Positions 53,935 to 63,263 of a stretch of DNA of 64,000 bases are shown here, in pieces. This DNA comes from Planctomycetota bacterium (GTDB lineage: Bacteria; Planctomycetota; Phycisphaerae; Phycisphaerales; SM1A02): positions 1-64,000 of the forward strand of contig JAIOPG010000005.1 in the NCBI GenBank assembly GCA_021414025.1. Direction: 5' to 3'. The position numbers and the translations under genes are program-made. Under the pieces are notes generated by a model that did no database searches, was not told the DNA's origin, and saw only the letters and a program-made list of their open reading frames with translations. How positions within the stretch are numbered: the first letter of the stretch is position 1; each line of letters starts with the position of its first letter.

Positions 53935-55269
53935 ATGCCGCGAAACCTCCTGATCGTGATCGCGACGCTCGCCCTCGCGGGCTGCAGCGCCTTCGATCCG
54001 CCGCGACCCGCGCTGCCCGACACCGCGGTGCCCGCCATCGACTCCGTCATTGCCTCCGGTTCAAAGGAGGAACGGCTGCGCATGTGGCGCGAGGACATCG
54101 ACGCCTTCGAGAAGATCCTGCTCTCGCGCCACGCGGGGCTCTACGCGGTGCTGCCGCGAGAACGCTTCGAGGAGGAGTTCGCTTCGCTGCGCAAGGATCT
54201 GCCCGATCTGCGCGACGACCAGATCGTGGTGCGCCTGCAGGAGATCGCGGCGTCGATCGGCTCCGGCCACACCGCGGTCCACACCGAGCGGGGCCGGCTC
54301 ATTCCCGGGCGGCTGCCGATCGGCTGCGCCTGGCTCTCCGACGGCGTGCTGATTGCCGCGGCCGACGACGACAATGCTGCGATCCGCGGCGCCCGCGTGA
54401 TCGGCGTGGGCGACCACGGCATCGACGAAGTCCTCGTGGAGATCGCCAAGGTCACGCCGCATGAGAACGAGGCCTTCCTGCGGCTCAATTCCATGCAACC
54501 CCTCTGCGAGGCGCACACCCTCAGCGGCCTCGGGCTCATCGATGATCCCACCGCGGTCCCCTTCCATGTGCGCCTGCGCGGCGGCGGCGAGACCACGGTC
54601 CTCCTGTATCCGCGGCGCGGCGGCGAGTCCTTCACGATCACCAGCGGGATGGACCCGGGCAACATCTGCTTCACCCGCCTGCCCCGTCCGGGGAAGCGCA
54701 TCTACGGCACACAATATTTTGAGGACCGTCGCGCGCTCTACATCTGGTACGACTCCTGCAGCAACGCGCCGGATCAGAGCGTGGCGCAATTCGTCAAGGC
54801 CGCGCTCGAGGAGATCGACCGGCTTCGTCCGCGCGTCGTGGTCTTCGATCTGCGCCGCAACGGCGGCGGCAACAGCGGGCTGCTCGAGCCCTTCATCGAC
54901 GGGGTGCGCGAGCGCGAATGGCTGAACGATCACCAGCGCCTGGCGGTGCTCATCGGTCACGGCACCTTCTCCTCGGCGGGGATGAACGCCGAGGAATTCA
55001 GGAGCCGCACTCATGCGACGCTCATCGGTGAGCCCACCGGCCAGCGCCCCGACTCGTGGATGGAGTGCCGCTGGGACTGGCTGCCCAACTCCCTGCTGCG
55101 CGTGAACTACATGCTCTATGCGCCCTCCTTCGCCAAGGACAAGCCCGACTCCTGCAATCCGGACATCCTGGTGCCTGTGTCCTGCGACGACTGGCTCTCC
55201 GGCCGCGATCTCGCCTTCGAGCGGGCGCTGGAGCTTGTGCCTGCGGCAAGCCTGCCTTCCATCCCCTAG
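53935..55269 (+). CDS. Lipoprotein S41-family serine peptidase
   Basis: 444 residues. Lipoprotein signal (LLIVIATLALAGC, Cys17). The C-terminal half is a S41/tail-specific protease core: VVFDLRRNGGGNSGL, then GHGTFSSAGMNAEEF, where the second Ser is the likely nucleophile and the Glu pair fits the family. There is no PDZ domain; the N-terminal ~150 residues are a helical cap (DIDAFEKILLSRHAGLYAVL). It should cleave periplasmic proteins or peptides. ATG at 53935 is chosen; an ATG 12 bases earlier is possible. Confidence 0.85.
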   Translation: MPRNLLIVIATLALAGCSAFDPPRPALPDTAVPAIDSVIASGSKEERLRMWREDIDAFEKILLSRHAGLYAVLPRERFEEEFASLRKDLPDLRDDQIVVRLQEIAASIGSGHTAVHTERGRLIPGRLPIGCAWLSDGVLIAAADDDNAAIRGARVIGVGDHGIDEVLVEIAKVTPHENEAFLRLNSMQPLCEAHTLSGLGLIDDPTAVPFHVRLRGGGETTVLLYPRRGGESFTITSGMDPGNICFTRLPRPGKRIYGTQYFEDRRALYIWYDSCSNAPDQSVAQFVKAALEEIDRLRPRVVVFDLRRNGGGNSGLLEPFIDGVREREWLNDHQRLAVLIGHGTFSSAGMNAEEFRSRTHATLIGEPTGQRPDSWMECRWDWLPNSLLRVNYMLYAPSFAKDKPDSCNPDILVPVSCDDWLSGRDLAFERALELVPAASLPSIP

Positions 55270-55317
55270 CCCGGCCGAACGGCACGCCGGGCGCGGCTCT
55301 TCAAAATATTCTTCGGC

Positions 55318-56685
55318 TCAGGAGGGCTTCTTGGCCGCGGCGACTCGCGCCCGCGCCAGCTCCAGGGCTTTTTCCAGCGCCTGGTTCGCGGGGGCCTCGA
55401 CATCCGGCTTCACGCCCGTGCCCTCCCAGTTGGTGTGGGTCACCGGATTGTTGGCGCGAAGATGCGGCATGCGGATGATCATGCGGTCGTCCAGCCGCAC
55501 CGGCTTCACCGGATGCGCTCCGCCGCCGGTGGTCTGGCCGACGATGGTCGCGCGCTTGAGCGACTGCAGGTCGTAGGCGAACTCCTCCGCGCAGGAGAAG
55601 GTGCGCGGACCGGTGACCACGAACACCGGCAGATCCCGGGCGAAGCGCGTGCCCGCGATCTCCTCGTCGGAGTAACCCTCGCCGATCACCGATCCCGTGC
55701 GATCCATCATGGTGTTGAGCAGGGTCGGCTTGTCAAAGAGATATCCGGCGATGTAGTTGAGCAGCACCGGCGAGCCCCCGCCGTTGGCCCGGATGTCAAA
55801 GACGACCGCGTCGCACTGGGCGAGGAAGGCGAAGGAGGCGTCGACGACTTTCTTGGCCTCGTCGTCGGGCCGGAAGGCGTCGAAGCGCAGGACGCCGATG
55901 TTCCCCGGCGCCACCTCGCACGACTTGAACATCCAATTCTGCTGCCGAGCCTCGTCGTCGGACTCCCGGGCCATCGAATGCTCCCCTTCGTCGCTCGCCG
56001 GCGCAATGGAAACGCCCAGGTGCTTGTCGTGGGTCACTTCGCGCATGTCCCGGGTCAAACGCTCGGCCAGAGCCCGCTCGTCGGCAATCGCGTCATAGGC
56101 GCCTGCGGCATTGGCTTTCGCGATCGCATCGGCCATCGCGGCGCCCTTCTCGGGAAAGACGTACTCGTCGCGCAGGGCCGTGACGGCGGCATCCACCAGT
56201 TTTGTGCGACGCTCCGCATTGAGAGGCTGGCTCGCCACCATCGGGCCGCCGGAGGTGATCTGAATGGCGTCGAGCTTGCCCTGGTCGTCGAACTCGAACA
56301 CCACATCGATCGCGCCGCGAATCGATGAATTGATCTTCGTCGGCAGCGAGGACGCCGACGGCGGGCCGACCTCCATCAGCGTGAGTGCGCCGAATTCCTT
56401 GCGCAACTCGGGAAGCCTTGCAACGCGCTGTTCAAGCGGCGTCTCGGAGAGTCGCTTGGCAGCGCGCCAGTTTTTCTCAAAGGTGCGGGCCTCCTCCGGC
56501 CCGCCATCCTGGACCAGCTTGATCCAGGCGGCGGCGCAGCGGCCCTGCGGCGTGTCCGGAAGAATCGCCGAAGTTCCCGATGCGCGGATCGGCATGGCGA
56601 CTGGTTCCGTCGGCGCGATCATCGAAGTCGACGCGGAGAGACCGAGAAAGCAGACGCCGGCGAGGAGAAGCTGGATGGGTGACAT
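55318..56685 (-). CDS. Exported S41-family serine peptidase (IRBP-like)
   Basis: 455 residues. Signal peptide at about 1-20 (MSPIQLLLAGVCFLGLSAS). The S41 core is VVFDIRANGGGSPVLL and TGPRTFSCAEEFAYDL with nucleophile Ser364; QTTGGGAHPVKPVRLDD and GVKPDVEA are also typical. The N-terminal helical part (LVDAAVTALRDEYVFPEKGA) is that of the IRBP-like/tail-specific protease group without a PDZ domain. It converges on the other S41 gene at 53935, from which it differs in sequence. Confidence 0.9.
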   Translation of the reverse strand: MSPIQLLLAGVCFLGLSASTSMIAPTEPVAMPIRASGTSAILPDTPQGRCAAAWIKLVQDGGPEEARTFEKNWRAAKRLSETPLEQRVARLPELRKEFGALTLMEVGPPSASSLPTKINSSIRGAIDVVFEFDDQGKLDAIQITSGGPMVASQPLNAERRTKLVDAAVTALRDEYVFPEKGAAMADAIAKANAAGAYDAIADERALAERLTRDMREVTHDKHLGVSIAPASDEGEHSMARESDDEARQQNWMFKSCEVAPGNIGVLRFDAFRPDDEAKKVVDASFAFLAQCDAVVFDIRANGGGSPVLLNYIAGYLFDKPTLLNTMMDRTGSVIGEGYSDEEIAGTRFARDLPVFVVTGPRTFSCAEEFAYDLQSLKRATIVGQTTGGGAHPVKPVRLDDRMIIRMPHLRANNPVTHTNWEGTGVKPDVEAPANQALEKALELARARVAAAKKPS

Positions 56686-56915
56686 GCGGTGGACCTTTGT
56701 TTCGTTGGAGGGCGCGGCCTACGGGGAAGACACCGCAATTTCCTTCAAGTTGCAGCTCAAGCCCGCAATTCTTGAAAGACTTCGCAACACGGGTTCGATG
56801 TGACCAACTCGAATGGCGCGGGGAGGACGCATGGGGCTTCCATACCACGCACCGACCCCGCCGGAATTTGCCGGAAGGTTCAGATTCTGCGCCAAACTCG
56901 GTCAGCAGCCAATCG

Positions 56916-57725
56916 TCAAGCCGCTTCCGCAAGCCCGACCCGCCGCCGCCCACGGGCGACGGAGAGCAGGAATGCGGTAAAGCCTCCCAATGACGAGGGC
57001 TCTGGTGCCAGGTCAAAGTAGTACTGCGTGTCGGGGCAGAACGTCTTCTGTGAAGGCAGCACCCAGTCCTTGAAGTCCTGTTTCAATGCCTGATTAAAGT
57101 TGGTGAATCGGCCCAGTGCAATGGTCTCGGCGCTCAGCGCCTCCAGCGTCAGCAGCGTGTGTTTGCCGTCCTTGTCGACGTCGAATCCCCACTTCACCCC
57201 TCCGAGAGCCGCGAGCTGGTTGTCCGGCATGATGCCTACCACGAGCGTGATGAAGCTGAAATTGATCGGGTACTGGCCGACCTGCGCCCGCGGGTCGTCG
57301 CGCATGTATTTCCCGCTTCCATTGATCTTGATGTTGGTATTTCCTTGTGCGTCGCCAAGTGATGGATAGCTGAAGTCGTAGAACGGAAGACCGTCGCCCA
57401 CACCGTCGGGGTGCCCGGGAGCAATCTGGCCCTCTCGCAGATCAATGAACGGCCGGTTTGGCCGGGGCGTCACGCCTCCCACCGCGTCGCTGCAGGACAG
57501 GAGTTGCAGCCAGCGCAGGTTTGGCTCCGTGAAGCACATTTGATCGGCGAACGCCGCGTTCGTCTCCCAATGCATGATCATGTTGGCGCCGGGACCCTTG
57601 GTCCGGGTGCCGGAGGAAAGCTCGTATTTGTCGACCACGATTTTTCCGACATTGACGTAGCCCGCGGCGGCGCTGCCGGCGATCGCCATGGCGATGAAGA
57701 TCGCGAAGGACTTGAAGTGTTTCAT
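56916..57725 (-). CDS. Exported PEP-CTERM-type protein
   Basis: 269 residues. Signal peptide (MKHFKSFAIFIAMAIAGSAAA). The end LAPEPSSLGGFTAFLLSVARGRRRVG is a PEP-CTERM-like sorting signal: Pro-Glu-Pro, hydrophobic stretch and Arg-rich tail. The body is a soluble beta-type domain with VGKIVVDKYELSSGTRTKG and KWGFDVDKDGKHTLL; the DxDxDG-like DVDKDGK could bind calcium. The ATG at 57725 is followed by a typical signal sequence; a longer frame to 57896 lacks one. Divergent from dusB; shared promoter region 57726-57913. Confidence 0.82.
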   Translation of the reverse strand: MKHFKSFAIFIAMAIAGSAAAGYVNVGKIVVDKYELSSGTRTKGPGANMIMHWETNAAFADQMCFTEPNLRWLQLLSCSDAVGGVTPRPNRPFIDLREGQIAPGHPDGVGDGLPFYDFSYPSLGDAQGNTNIKINGSGKYMRDDPRAQVGQYPINFSFITLVVGIMPDNQLAALGGVKWGFDVDKDGKHTLLTLEALSAETIALGRFTNFNQALKQDFKDWVLPSQKTFCPDTQYYFDLAPEPSSLGGFTAFLLSVARGRRRVGLAEAA

Positions 57726-57913
57726 GGGAAGGGCTCCAACCAGGCCGCTGGTCAACGCGCGGCACGACGCCCCTTCACCGCATCTCCGACAGGGAATCAA
57801 AGTATCACGGCAACACTCGCCGGCAAATCGAGGAAATTGCTTTTTCCATGAAACCCGTGATTCCGCGACGAATCCCGCTTCGTCCCCGGGTCTCACCGCA
57901 ATAGACTCGCCCC

Positions 57914-58921
57914 ATGCTTCGCATTGGCGCCCTCACACTTCAAACGCCGGTTCTGCTCGCTCCCATGGCGGGCCACTGCGACCTCGCTTTTCGCATTCTC
58001 TGCCGCGAGCAGGGCGGCGTCGGCCTGGCAAGCACTGACTTGCTGAACAGCCACGCCCTGCTGCGCGGTGCGCGGCGCTCCCTGGAGCTCGCCGCGACCA
58101 ATGAATTCGATCAGCCCTGCGGCATGCAACTCTACGGCAACTGGTCCGACCCCCTGCCCGAAGCCGCCATCTGGGCCGTCGACCACGGCGCCCAGCTCAT
58201 CGACATCAACATGGGCTGCCCGGTGGACAAGGTCGCCAAGAAGCACGGCGGCTCGCTGCTGCTCTGCCAGGTGGGCGACACGGTGCAATTGGCCCAGCGC
58301 ATCGTCAAAGCAGTGGAAAAGCACACCAGCGGCCGCGTTCCTGTGACCGCAAAGATCCGACTTGGCTGGGATCCCGAGCGATTCGTCGGGCCAACCCTCG
58401 CTCGCCAGCTCGAAGATGTCGGCATCGCCGCAGTCACCGTGCATGGCCGCTTCACCTGCCAGTTTTTCGCCGGAACAGCCGACTGGAACAAGATCGGCGA
58501 AGTGGTCGCGGCCGTAAAGAGCATTCCCGTCATCGGCAACGGCGATGTCACCGAGCCCGAGCATGCGGTGGAACTCATGAAGCAGACTGGCTGCCGCGGT
58601 GTGATGATTGGCCGCGGATCGCTGCGCACCCCCTGGCTCTTTCGCCGCGCCGCCCATCTGATCGCCACCGGCGAGCTCCTTCCCGAGCCCACCACCGATG
58701 AAAAGTGCCTGGTCATCGACCGGCACCTCCAATTGCTCGATCTCTACAACCCCGGCCGCCATGCGGTGGAGTGCATGCGAAAGCGGATCAGCTGGTATGG
58801 CAAGAACATGGGGCACGTGAAGCCGCTCAAGGAAGGCATCCGCACCGCCGAGACCACCGCTCAAATGCGCCATGTCATCGCCGAGTGGCGAAATCGCAAC
58901 GCAGAAGCCGTTCTGCTGTGA
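57914..58921 (+). CDS. dusB: tRNA-dihydrouridine synthase
   Basis: 335 residues. FMN-dependent enzyme that reduces uridine in the tRNA D-loop. Dus marks: [40 protein letters not shown] with catalytic Cys102, [27 protein letters not shown] and [13 protein letters not shown]. The start ATG at 57914 gives [14 protein letters not shown], a normal DusB N-terminus; the DusB-type subgroup is a best fit. It is followed by an AT-rich gap with the first PEP-CTERM-like leader. Confidence 0.92.
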   Translation: MLRIGALTLQTPVLLAPMAGHCDLAFRILCREQGGVGLASTDLLNSHALLRGARRSLELAATNEFDQPCGMQLYGNWSDPLPEAAIWAVDHGAQLIDINMGCPVDKVAKKHGGSLLLCQVGDTVQLAQRIVKAVEKHTSGRVPVTAKIRLGWDPERFVGPTLARQLEDVGIAAVTVHGRFTCQFFAGTADWNKIGEVVAAVKSIPVIGNGDVTEPEHAVELMKQTGCRGVMIGRGSLRTPWLFRRAAHLIATGELLPEPTTDEKCLVIDRHLQLLDLYNPGRHAVECMRKRISWYGKNMGHVKPLKEGIRTAETTAQMRHVIAEWRNRNAEAVLL

Positions 58922-58940
58922 AATGAAATAAATATTTGAA

Positions 58941-58993
58941 ATATTTGGAACATTTCATTTGAAAGCGCAAAAATCCGGCGCATAAGTGTCCCC
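58941..58993 (+). promoter_or_regulatory. Repeated leader element, copy 1
   Basis: A block of about 50 bases that resembles 61281-61331 closely: GGAAC, then TTTCATTTGAAAG (58953-58965), then an A-rich stretch, GGCGCAT and GTGTCCCC. It contains the inverted repeat TTTCA-TT-TGAAA. It lies about 200 bases before the PEP-CTERM-like gene at 59149. It could be a promoter, an operator or the start of a leader RNA. Confidence 0.6.
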
Positions 58994-59148
58994 GCTCGCT
59001 CCATTTCGATGGCGCAGGCAGTGCAGGTAGGTTGAAAAGGATCTGAAAATATTGTTCTTCGAGATTGCAAGGCGATCGCTGTTTTTCTGCTTGTGCAGGA
59101 TTCGGTTTCTATGGGAAATTGGGCTCAAAACCCGGGAAAAGGTGGCAC

Positions 59149-59820
59149 GTGAAGCACATGAACACATTGGGAATGGTTTCGGGAATGGTTCTGACCACAG
59201 TCGTTTCGACCACTTCGGCGTCCATCATCACGAACGATCCCAATCTTCCACCTGACGGCGTCTACATGAGCGCGGAACAGGTTCACGCGATGTACGGCGC
59301 GGGCGCTCTCACAATCGTTCTGGGAAACATCCGGCATCACCCCTTCGCGGCCACAGCCATCCGTACCCCTATTGGGCCGGACGAGATGGAGCAATTCGAT
59401 TCGGAAGCCTTCGGAGACGTGGAGGTCTATGTGAACGGCGATTTTTCCGGTGCCGGGCCGATGACGGGACTGGGGCCGGTCACCACCATGGTTTTCGGCA
59501 AAATCGGCAACACCACAGGCACATTCGACACCGAAATGCTGGCCATGAATCTCAGCGGCAATTCGCTCTTTGGCCCGATGATGATCCGAGAGAGCCCCAC
59601 GCTGCAGTCCCTGGGTCGAACGACCATCACGGACATTGGCGGGGGCCTGTTCAAGATCGATTCCTTCTTCGATGTGTTCACGGAGCTCTCCATCGACGGC
59701 GGGCAGACCTGGATGCCCGACTTTGGGGGCCCGGTCCACATGGAGCTCGTGCCAGCACCAGGAGCCGCAGCCATGCTGGGTCTGCTTGGCCTGCTTTCAG
59801 GCCGTCGGCGCGGCGCGTGA
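59149..59820 (+). CDS. Exported PEP-CTERM-like protein, first of a tandem pair
   Basis: 223 residues if started at the GTG 59149, which has AAAAGGTGG directly upstream; an ATG nine bases later is possible. Signal peptide (MVSGMVLTTVVSTTSA), then a beta-type body (FGPMMIRESPTLQSLGRTTI, FKIDSFFDVFTELSIDGGQT) and a PEP-CTERM-like end (VPAPGAAAMLGLLGLLSGRR). Clearly paralogous to the gene at 59951. Function unknown; probably anchored to or released from the cell surface. Confidence 0.8.
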   Translation: MKHMNTLGMVSGMVLTTVVSTTSASIITNDPNLPPDGVYMSAEQVHAMYGAGALTIVLGNIRHHPFAATAIRTPIGPDEMEQFDSEAFGDVEVYVNGDFSGAGPMTGLGPVTTMVFGKIGNTTGTFDTEMLAMNLSGNSLFGPMMIRESPTLQSLGRTTITDIGGGLFKIDSFFDVFTELSIDGGQTWMPDFGGPVHMELVPAPGAAAMLGLLGLLSGRRRGA

Positions 59821-59950
59821 TCCGCCAAGTGCTTTGATCTGATTTCGTTTCTTCAAGATTCCCTTTGCGGTTGTTTCATCTTGATGGTCGGAGCCTCCAA
59901 TTGAGGCAAAAATGGGGCAAAAGCCCCGGAAAGTACTGGAGATGTTTCAA

Positions 59951-60610
59951 ATGAATTATCGCGTTGTTCCGATGGGTTTGGCTCTTGCAACCCTTGCCGC
60001 TTCAGCCTCGGCCTCGTTCATCACGACGAACCCCAACCTGCCCTCGGACGGCGTGTACATCGGGGCGTCGCCGGTCAACCCCAAATACGGCGGCTATTCG
60101 CTTCAGCTGGTGCTCTCCTGCATCAAGCAGATTCCCAATGCTTCGTTCACCACGCAGCAGGAGGGCGCGAACCAAGTTGGGCAGTTCGACTCGCAGGTCT
60201 TCGGTCATGTCAATGTCTTCCAGAACGGTGAATACTTCAGCCGGAGCGTCGTCTCGGGATTTGGGTCATTCACCACCCTGGCCTTCGACAAGCAGGAAAA
60301 TGCGATCGGCACCTTTGCCACCGAAATGGTTTCCCTGAGCATGTCCAGCGACACCGTCTTTGGCCCGCTGATGATCCGGGAAAGCCCGACCTTGCGATCT
60401 CTGGGATCGACGACCATCACGGACATCGGGGATGGTTTCTACGAGATCGATTCCTATTTTGACATTTACTCGGAACTCTCGATCGACGGCGGCCAAACCT
60501 GGATTCCGGACGCCAACGCCCCTTCGCGACTGGAACTCATTCCAGCCCCGGGTGCGGCGGCCCTGCTGGGAGTCGTCGGACTGCTGGCACGGCGACGGCG
60601 CGGCGATTGA
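59951..60610 (+). CDS. Exported PEP-CTERM-like protein, second of a tandem pair
   Basis: 219 residues from the ATG at 59951, which has GGAG at a good distance; an ATG nine bases earlier directly touches that site and is unlikely. Signal peptide (YRVVPMGLALATLAASASA). The body matches the preceding gene almost segment by segment (FGPLMIRESPTLRSLGSTTI, YEIDSYFDIYSELSIDGGQT), and the end is IPAPGAAALLGVVGLLARRR. A duplication is therefore clear. Followed by a terminator hairpin at 60653. Confidence 0.82.
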   Translation: MNYRVVPMGLALATLAASASASFITTNPNLPSDGVYIGASPVNPKYGGYSLQLVLSCIKQIPNASFTTQQEGANQVGQFDSQVFGHVNVFQNGEYFSRSVVSGFGSFTTLAFDKQENAIGTFATEMVSLSMSSDTVFGPLMIRESPTLRSLGSTTITDIGDGFYEIDSYFDIYSELSIDGGQTWIPDANAPSRLELIPAPGAAALLGVVGLLARRRRGD

Positions 60611-60652
60611 TCGACGCGCAATCCGCTGGGATTGCCAACTGAAATTTCACGG

Positions 60653-60681
60653 CCCCGGAGAAATCCGGGGTTGTTCTTTTT
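60653..60681 (+). terminator. Rho-independent terminator after the tandem pair
   Basis: A 7-base GC-rich stem (60653-60659 with 60664-60670), GAAA loop, then TTGTTCTTTTT. It follows the second paralogue and ends just before the convergent zinc-ribbon gene. Confidence 0.85.
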
Positions 60682-60693
60682 GTGAATTCGGGC

Positions 60694-61197
60694 TTATTTC
60701 AGCCGTATTCCGCACTCCGGACAATGGCTCGGCACGGGAGCCTCTGCATGCGCCGCCAACGCATGCCGGCATGCGGCGCAGCTTGGAGAGTGCGGCGGCG
60801 CACCGACCCGCCGAAAATTGCCCGCAATCAACGCCGCAATCACCGCCAGCACCGAGCAGCCAATCGCGGCGCCAACCAGGATCGGACTCGTGTGACTCTT
60901 CACGAATTCCATGTTCCAAGCCCAGGGTCTGAGATCGAAATGCATCATGCGAGCCAGAGTGAAACCCAAAACCACAAGAATTCCGCTTGCTGCCGCCGTT
61001 CGCAATTTGGGAAAGCAGGCCGCCATCACAACGGCAGCAGCCGGAAGCATGAGATTCACAGCAATCGCATTGCCAATGCCCGGCTTGCCGAAGAGCTGGA
61101 TCGCGAACTGCTGAAGCGGCGCCAACCCGATCAGAAGCCCGACCGCCAATGCGACCGCAAGGATCAGAGGCTCACGCGATGGTGAAATGCTTTGCAT
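60694..61197 (-). CDS. Membrane protein with C-terminal zinc ribbon
   Basis: 167 residues. About four helices (LILAVALAVGLLIGLAPLQ, IAVNLMLPAAAVVMAACF, ASGILVVLGFTLARMM, SPILVGAAIGCSVLAVIAAL) are followed by a zinc ribbon with Cys140-x2-Cys143 and Cys159-x2-Cys162 (SPSCAACRH and HCPECGIRL). CxxC ribbons of this type occur on many small planctomycete membrane proteins. Function unknown. It is convergent with the second PEP-CTERM-like gene and lies between members of that cluster without belonging to it. Confidence 0.75.
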   Translation of the reverse strand: MQSISPSREPLILAVALAVGLLIGLAPLQQFAIQLFGKPGIGNAIAVNLMLPAAAVVMAACFPKLRTAAASGILVVLGFTLARMMHFDLRPWAWNMEFVKSHTSPILVGAAIGCSVLAVIAALIAGNFRRVGAPPHSPSCAACRHALAAHAEAPVPSHCPECGIRLK

Positions 61198-61280
61198 CGT
61201 GAGCCATCCTATCGGTCCGGGTGGAACCGCCTTTTGCGACCCTCAGCTAGGGCCAATAACCATAATTCAAAAAATTTTAG

Positions 61281-61331
61281 AAATATGGAACCTTTCATTT
61301 GAAAGGGCAAAATTACAGCGCATTGTGCCCC
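61281..61331 (+). promoter_or_regulatory. Repeated leader element, copy 2
   Basis: About 80 percent like copy 1 by eye: GGAAC, TTTCATTTGAAAG (61293-61305), GCAAAATTAC, GCGCAT and GTGCCCC with the same spacing from the palindrome to GCGCAT (25 bases). It lies about 170 bases before the PEP-CTERM-like gene at 61464. The 61198-61463 gap holds nothing else coding. Confidence 0.6.
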
Positions 61332-61463
61332 TGTTGATCGTTTCATCCCCATGGGACGGTCAACCTAGGTAGGCGTCGGAAAAGGTCTCTTCAAACTTGT
61401 TTCTCTTCAGGATCCTCCCCGGGATCTGTGTCTTGATCTTCATTTTCTGGAAAAGGTGGCATC

Positions 61464-62063
61464 ATGCCAAAAGTAGAGGGAATTGGAAAAGGATTCGCCG
61501 CTGTGGCGTCTCTGGCATTGGGATTGGCAGCCTCAAACGCTGCCGCGGAAGTGGTGACCTTCTCGAAGGTCTTCACCAACACCACCAATGAGGCCAAGGA
61601 ATTTTATTACGAGAAATTCGTGACCCTGACCACGAGCTCCGGGTTTTTGTCGGGCTCGGGGCGTTTGACTCTTGGAGTCACCGACCTGCGATCGGATGGC
61701 GCCAGCGTCTCGTCGGTCGGATTCGACTCGATTTACACCGGCGGCTTCCAGCAGGGCGACTCCTTCCTTCCGATGCTGAAGTTCGCCAGTCCCACACCAA
61801 TTCCCGAAAGGGAACTCTGGGCTCCCTATGTGCTGACCGCGCTCGCCGCGAGCAATGCCAGCGCCTCATTTGCGGGCAGCTTCCCGGCGAGCGAGACATT
61901 CATCAATCTTGGCGACCAAATCTGCGTGAAAATCCGGCTCGTGGTTTCGGCGGGCGACCAAGCCGTGGTCTCGGGCAATTTCACCGTCGTGCCGATGTCC
62001 GGCACGCTGCCGCTCCTGACACTCGCCGGCATCATCGGCTCAAGCCGCCGAAGAGCCTTCTAA
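61464..62063 (+). CDS. Exported PEP-CTERM-like protein, third cluster member
   Basis: 199 residues. Signal peptide (GFAAVASLALGLAASNAAA), AAAAGGTGG ribosome binding site. The body has VTFSKVFTNTTNEAKEFYYE and KIRLVVSAGDQAVVSGNFTV, both shared in pattern with the gene at 63264. The tail is VPMSGTLPLLTLAGIIGSSR with no Pro-Glu-Pro; hydrophobic stretch and Arg-rich end remain. Probably the same kind of sorting signal in a worn-down form, or a free membrane anchor. Function unknown. Confidence 0.8.
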   Translation: MPKVEGIGKGFAAVASLALGLAASNAAAEVVTFSKVFTNTTNEAKEFYYEKFVTLTTSSGFLSGSGRLTLGVTDLRSDGASVSSVGFDSIYTGGFQQGDSFLPMLKFASPTPIPERELWAPYVLTALAASNASASFAGSFPASETFINLGDQICVKIRLVVSAGDQAVVSGNFTVVPMSGTLPLLTLAGIIGSSRRRAF

Positions 62064-62156
62064 GTCCGGCCATTCATCGTTCGATCAATTCATTCGTACA
62101 AATCTGTTGGATCCGCACACAAACTTCGGTTCATTCATTTGAAAGAGATGGGAATT

Positions 62157-62810
62157 ATGTTCAAGCAATCGTTCATCACAGCGGCGTCAATGATCCTGGC
62201 AAGCACGGCTTTTGCCGATCTGACCATCAACTACTCCGTCGATGGTTTGGCGGGCTCACCCGTGGTTTCGGCCGGAACCCTGACCGAGGCGGGCCTGAGT
62301 TTCATCGACTCGCGCAGCGGCGATGACTGGTCCATCCAGTGGGATCTTCTGGGCGATTCCGTCAGCACGCCCAGCCTCATTTCCAACGGATTCACCATCA
62401 CCAACACCAGCGCCTCCAGCAAAACCTTCGACATCCTGGTCGCCTTCGACATCTCCAATTGGGACGGCCCGACCTACTGCTTCGGCAACCTCTTTGGAGC
62501 CGTGAATGGAACCGTCACGTCGTCCACGCCGATGTGGCAGGGCTATCTGGGCGGTTTCGCGGTGGTGGACCTGTTCCCGGAGTACTCGGCGACCGACGGC
62601 GGATTCGGCGACACCATCCCCCCGTTTGAATTGCTGCAAGGCTCTGGCGGGACCCTGGGATACCACATGAAGTTCACCTTGGATGGAAATTCCGATGTCA
62701 GCTTCATCGGCGCCTGGAATGCCGGAGCCGGGGCGATTCCTTCGCCGGGAGCGCTGGCCTTGGTGCTGTGCGGCTGCGTCTGCGGCTTGAAGCAGCGACG
62801 CACCTGGTGA
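62157..62810 (+). CDS. Exported PEP-CTERM-like protein, fourth cluster member
   Basis: 217 residues from the ATG at 62157 (MFKQSFITAASMILASTAFA); a start nine bases upstream is possible. Signal peptide to about residue 20. The body is a beta-sandwich-like domain with INYSVDGLAGSPVVSA and FDILVAFDISNWDGPTY. End: IPSPGALALVLCGCVCGLKQ plus a short basic tail, a PEP-CTERM-like anchor with Ser in place of the first Ala-Pro pattern. The palindrome-like TTCATTTGAA lies directly before the start, at 62134. Followed by a terminator at 62842. Confidence 0.8.
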   Translation: MFKQSFITAASMILASTAFADLTINYSVDGLAGSPVVSAGTLTEAGLSFIDSRSGDDWSIQWDLLGDSVSTPSLISNGFTITNTSASSKTFDILVAFDISNWDGPTYCFGNLFGAVNGTVTSSTPMWQGYLGGFAVVDLFPEYSATDGGFGDTIPPFELLQGSGGTLGYHMKFTLDGNSDVSFIGAWNAGAGAIPSPGALALVLCGCVCGLKQRRTW

Positions 62811-63263
62811 GTTTGGATCCGAAATTCAATTGATTCACACGAAGCCCCGCTCCATGCGGGGCTTCTTTCTTTGATGCCGATGATCCATTCCTCCCGAATG
62901 CCCGGGGACTCCCTGGGACCCGCGCGAAGTCAATCGCAACATTCGTAGGCTTGGTCGAGCCTGATAACTCGGCGATTCTTCCCAATATCCAATCTCCCGC
63001 TTGGCAATGCAGGAAAGCAATTCCATGGTGTTTTTGACATGAAATTCGACGATCCCGCTGTTCGGCAGGGTCACGGGCGCTGAAATGTGTTCGCTCAAAG
63101 ACAGGAACCTTTCCAAAGCGCTGCAACAGGCAAGGGATTGAATCCGTAAGGGCCTTTGAAGAGACACCGGCAAGCGAAAGCGGGCCGGATATGGGGACAG
63201 AGGGAAAGTTGCCGTTCACGGCAACACGTTTCGGAAAAATGAAGATTCGAGGAAAGGGAAGTT
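62811..63263. other. Gene-free stretch with hairpin, before the fifth cluster member
   Basis: 453 bases without a supported gene. It includes the terminator at 62842 and a perfect 7-base hairpin with a TTCA loop at 63208-63225 (GTTGCCG and its complement), about 40 bases before the next start, where it could act on translation. A minus-strand frame of 112 codons at 62835-63173 has no ribosome binding site, signal or recognisable pattern, and runs through the terminator. I see no RNA gene here that I can name. Confidence 0.6.
62842..62872 (+). terminator. Rho-independent terminator after the fourth cluster member
   Basis: A perfect 9-base stem (62842-62850 with 62856-62864), 5-base loop, then CTTTCTTTG. 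It separates the fourth member from the fifth and ends the transcription unit. Confidence 0.88.

Noticed and set aside
58941-59040. Cyclic di-GMP riboswitch
   Set aside because: GGGCAAA-like and GGTAGG-like pieces occur in the two leaders, but the stems that should connect them cannot be drawn in both copies.
59130-59160. Sigma-54 promoter at TGGCAC before the 59149 gene
   Set aside because: The second half (TTGCA at the right distance) is missing and the sequence is the ribosome binding site directly before the start codon; the same GGTGGCA occurs at 61464.
62835-63173. Minus-strand gene of 112 codons
   Set aside because: No ribosome binding site, runs through a terminator, no signal or known pattern.
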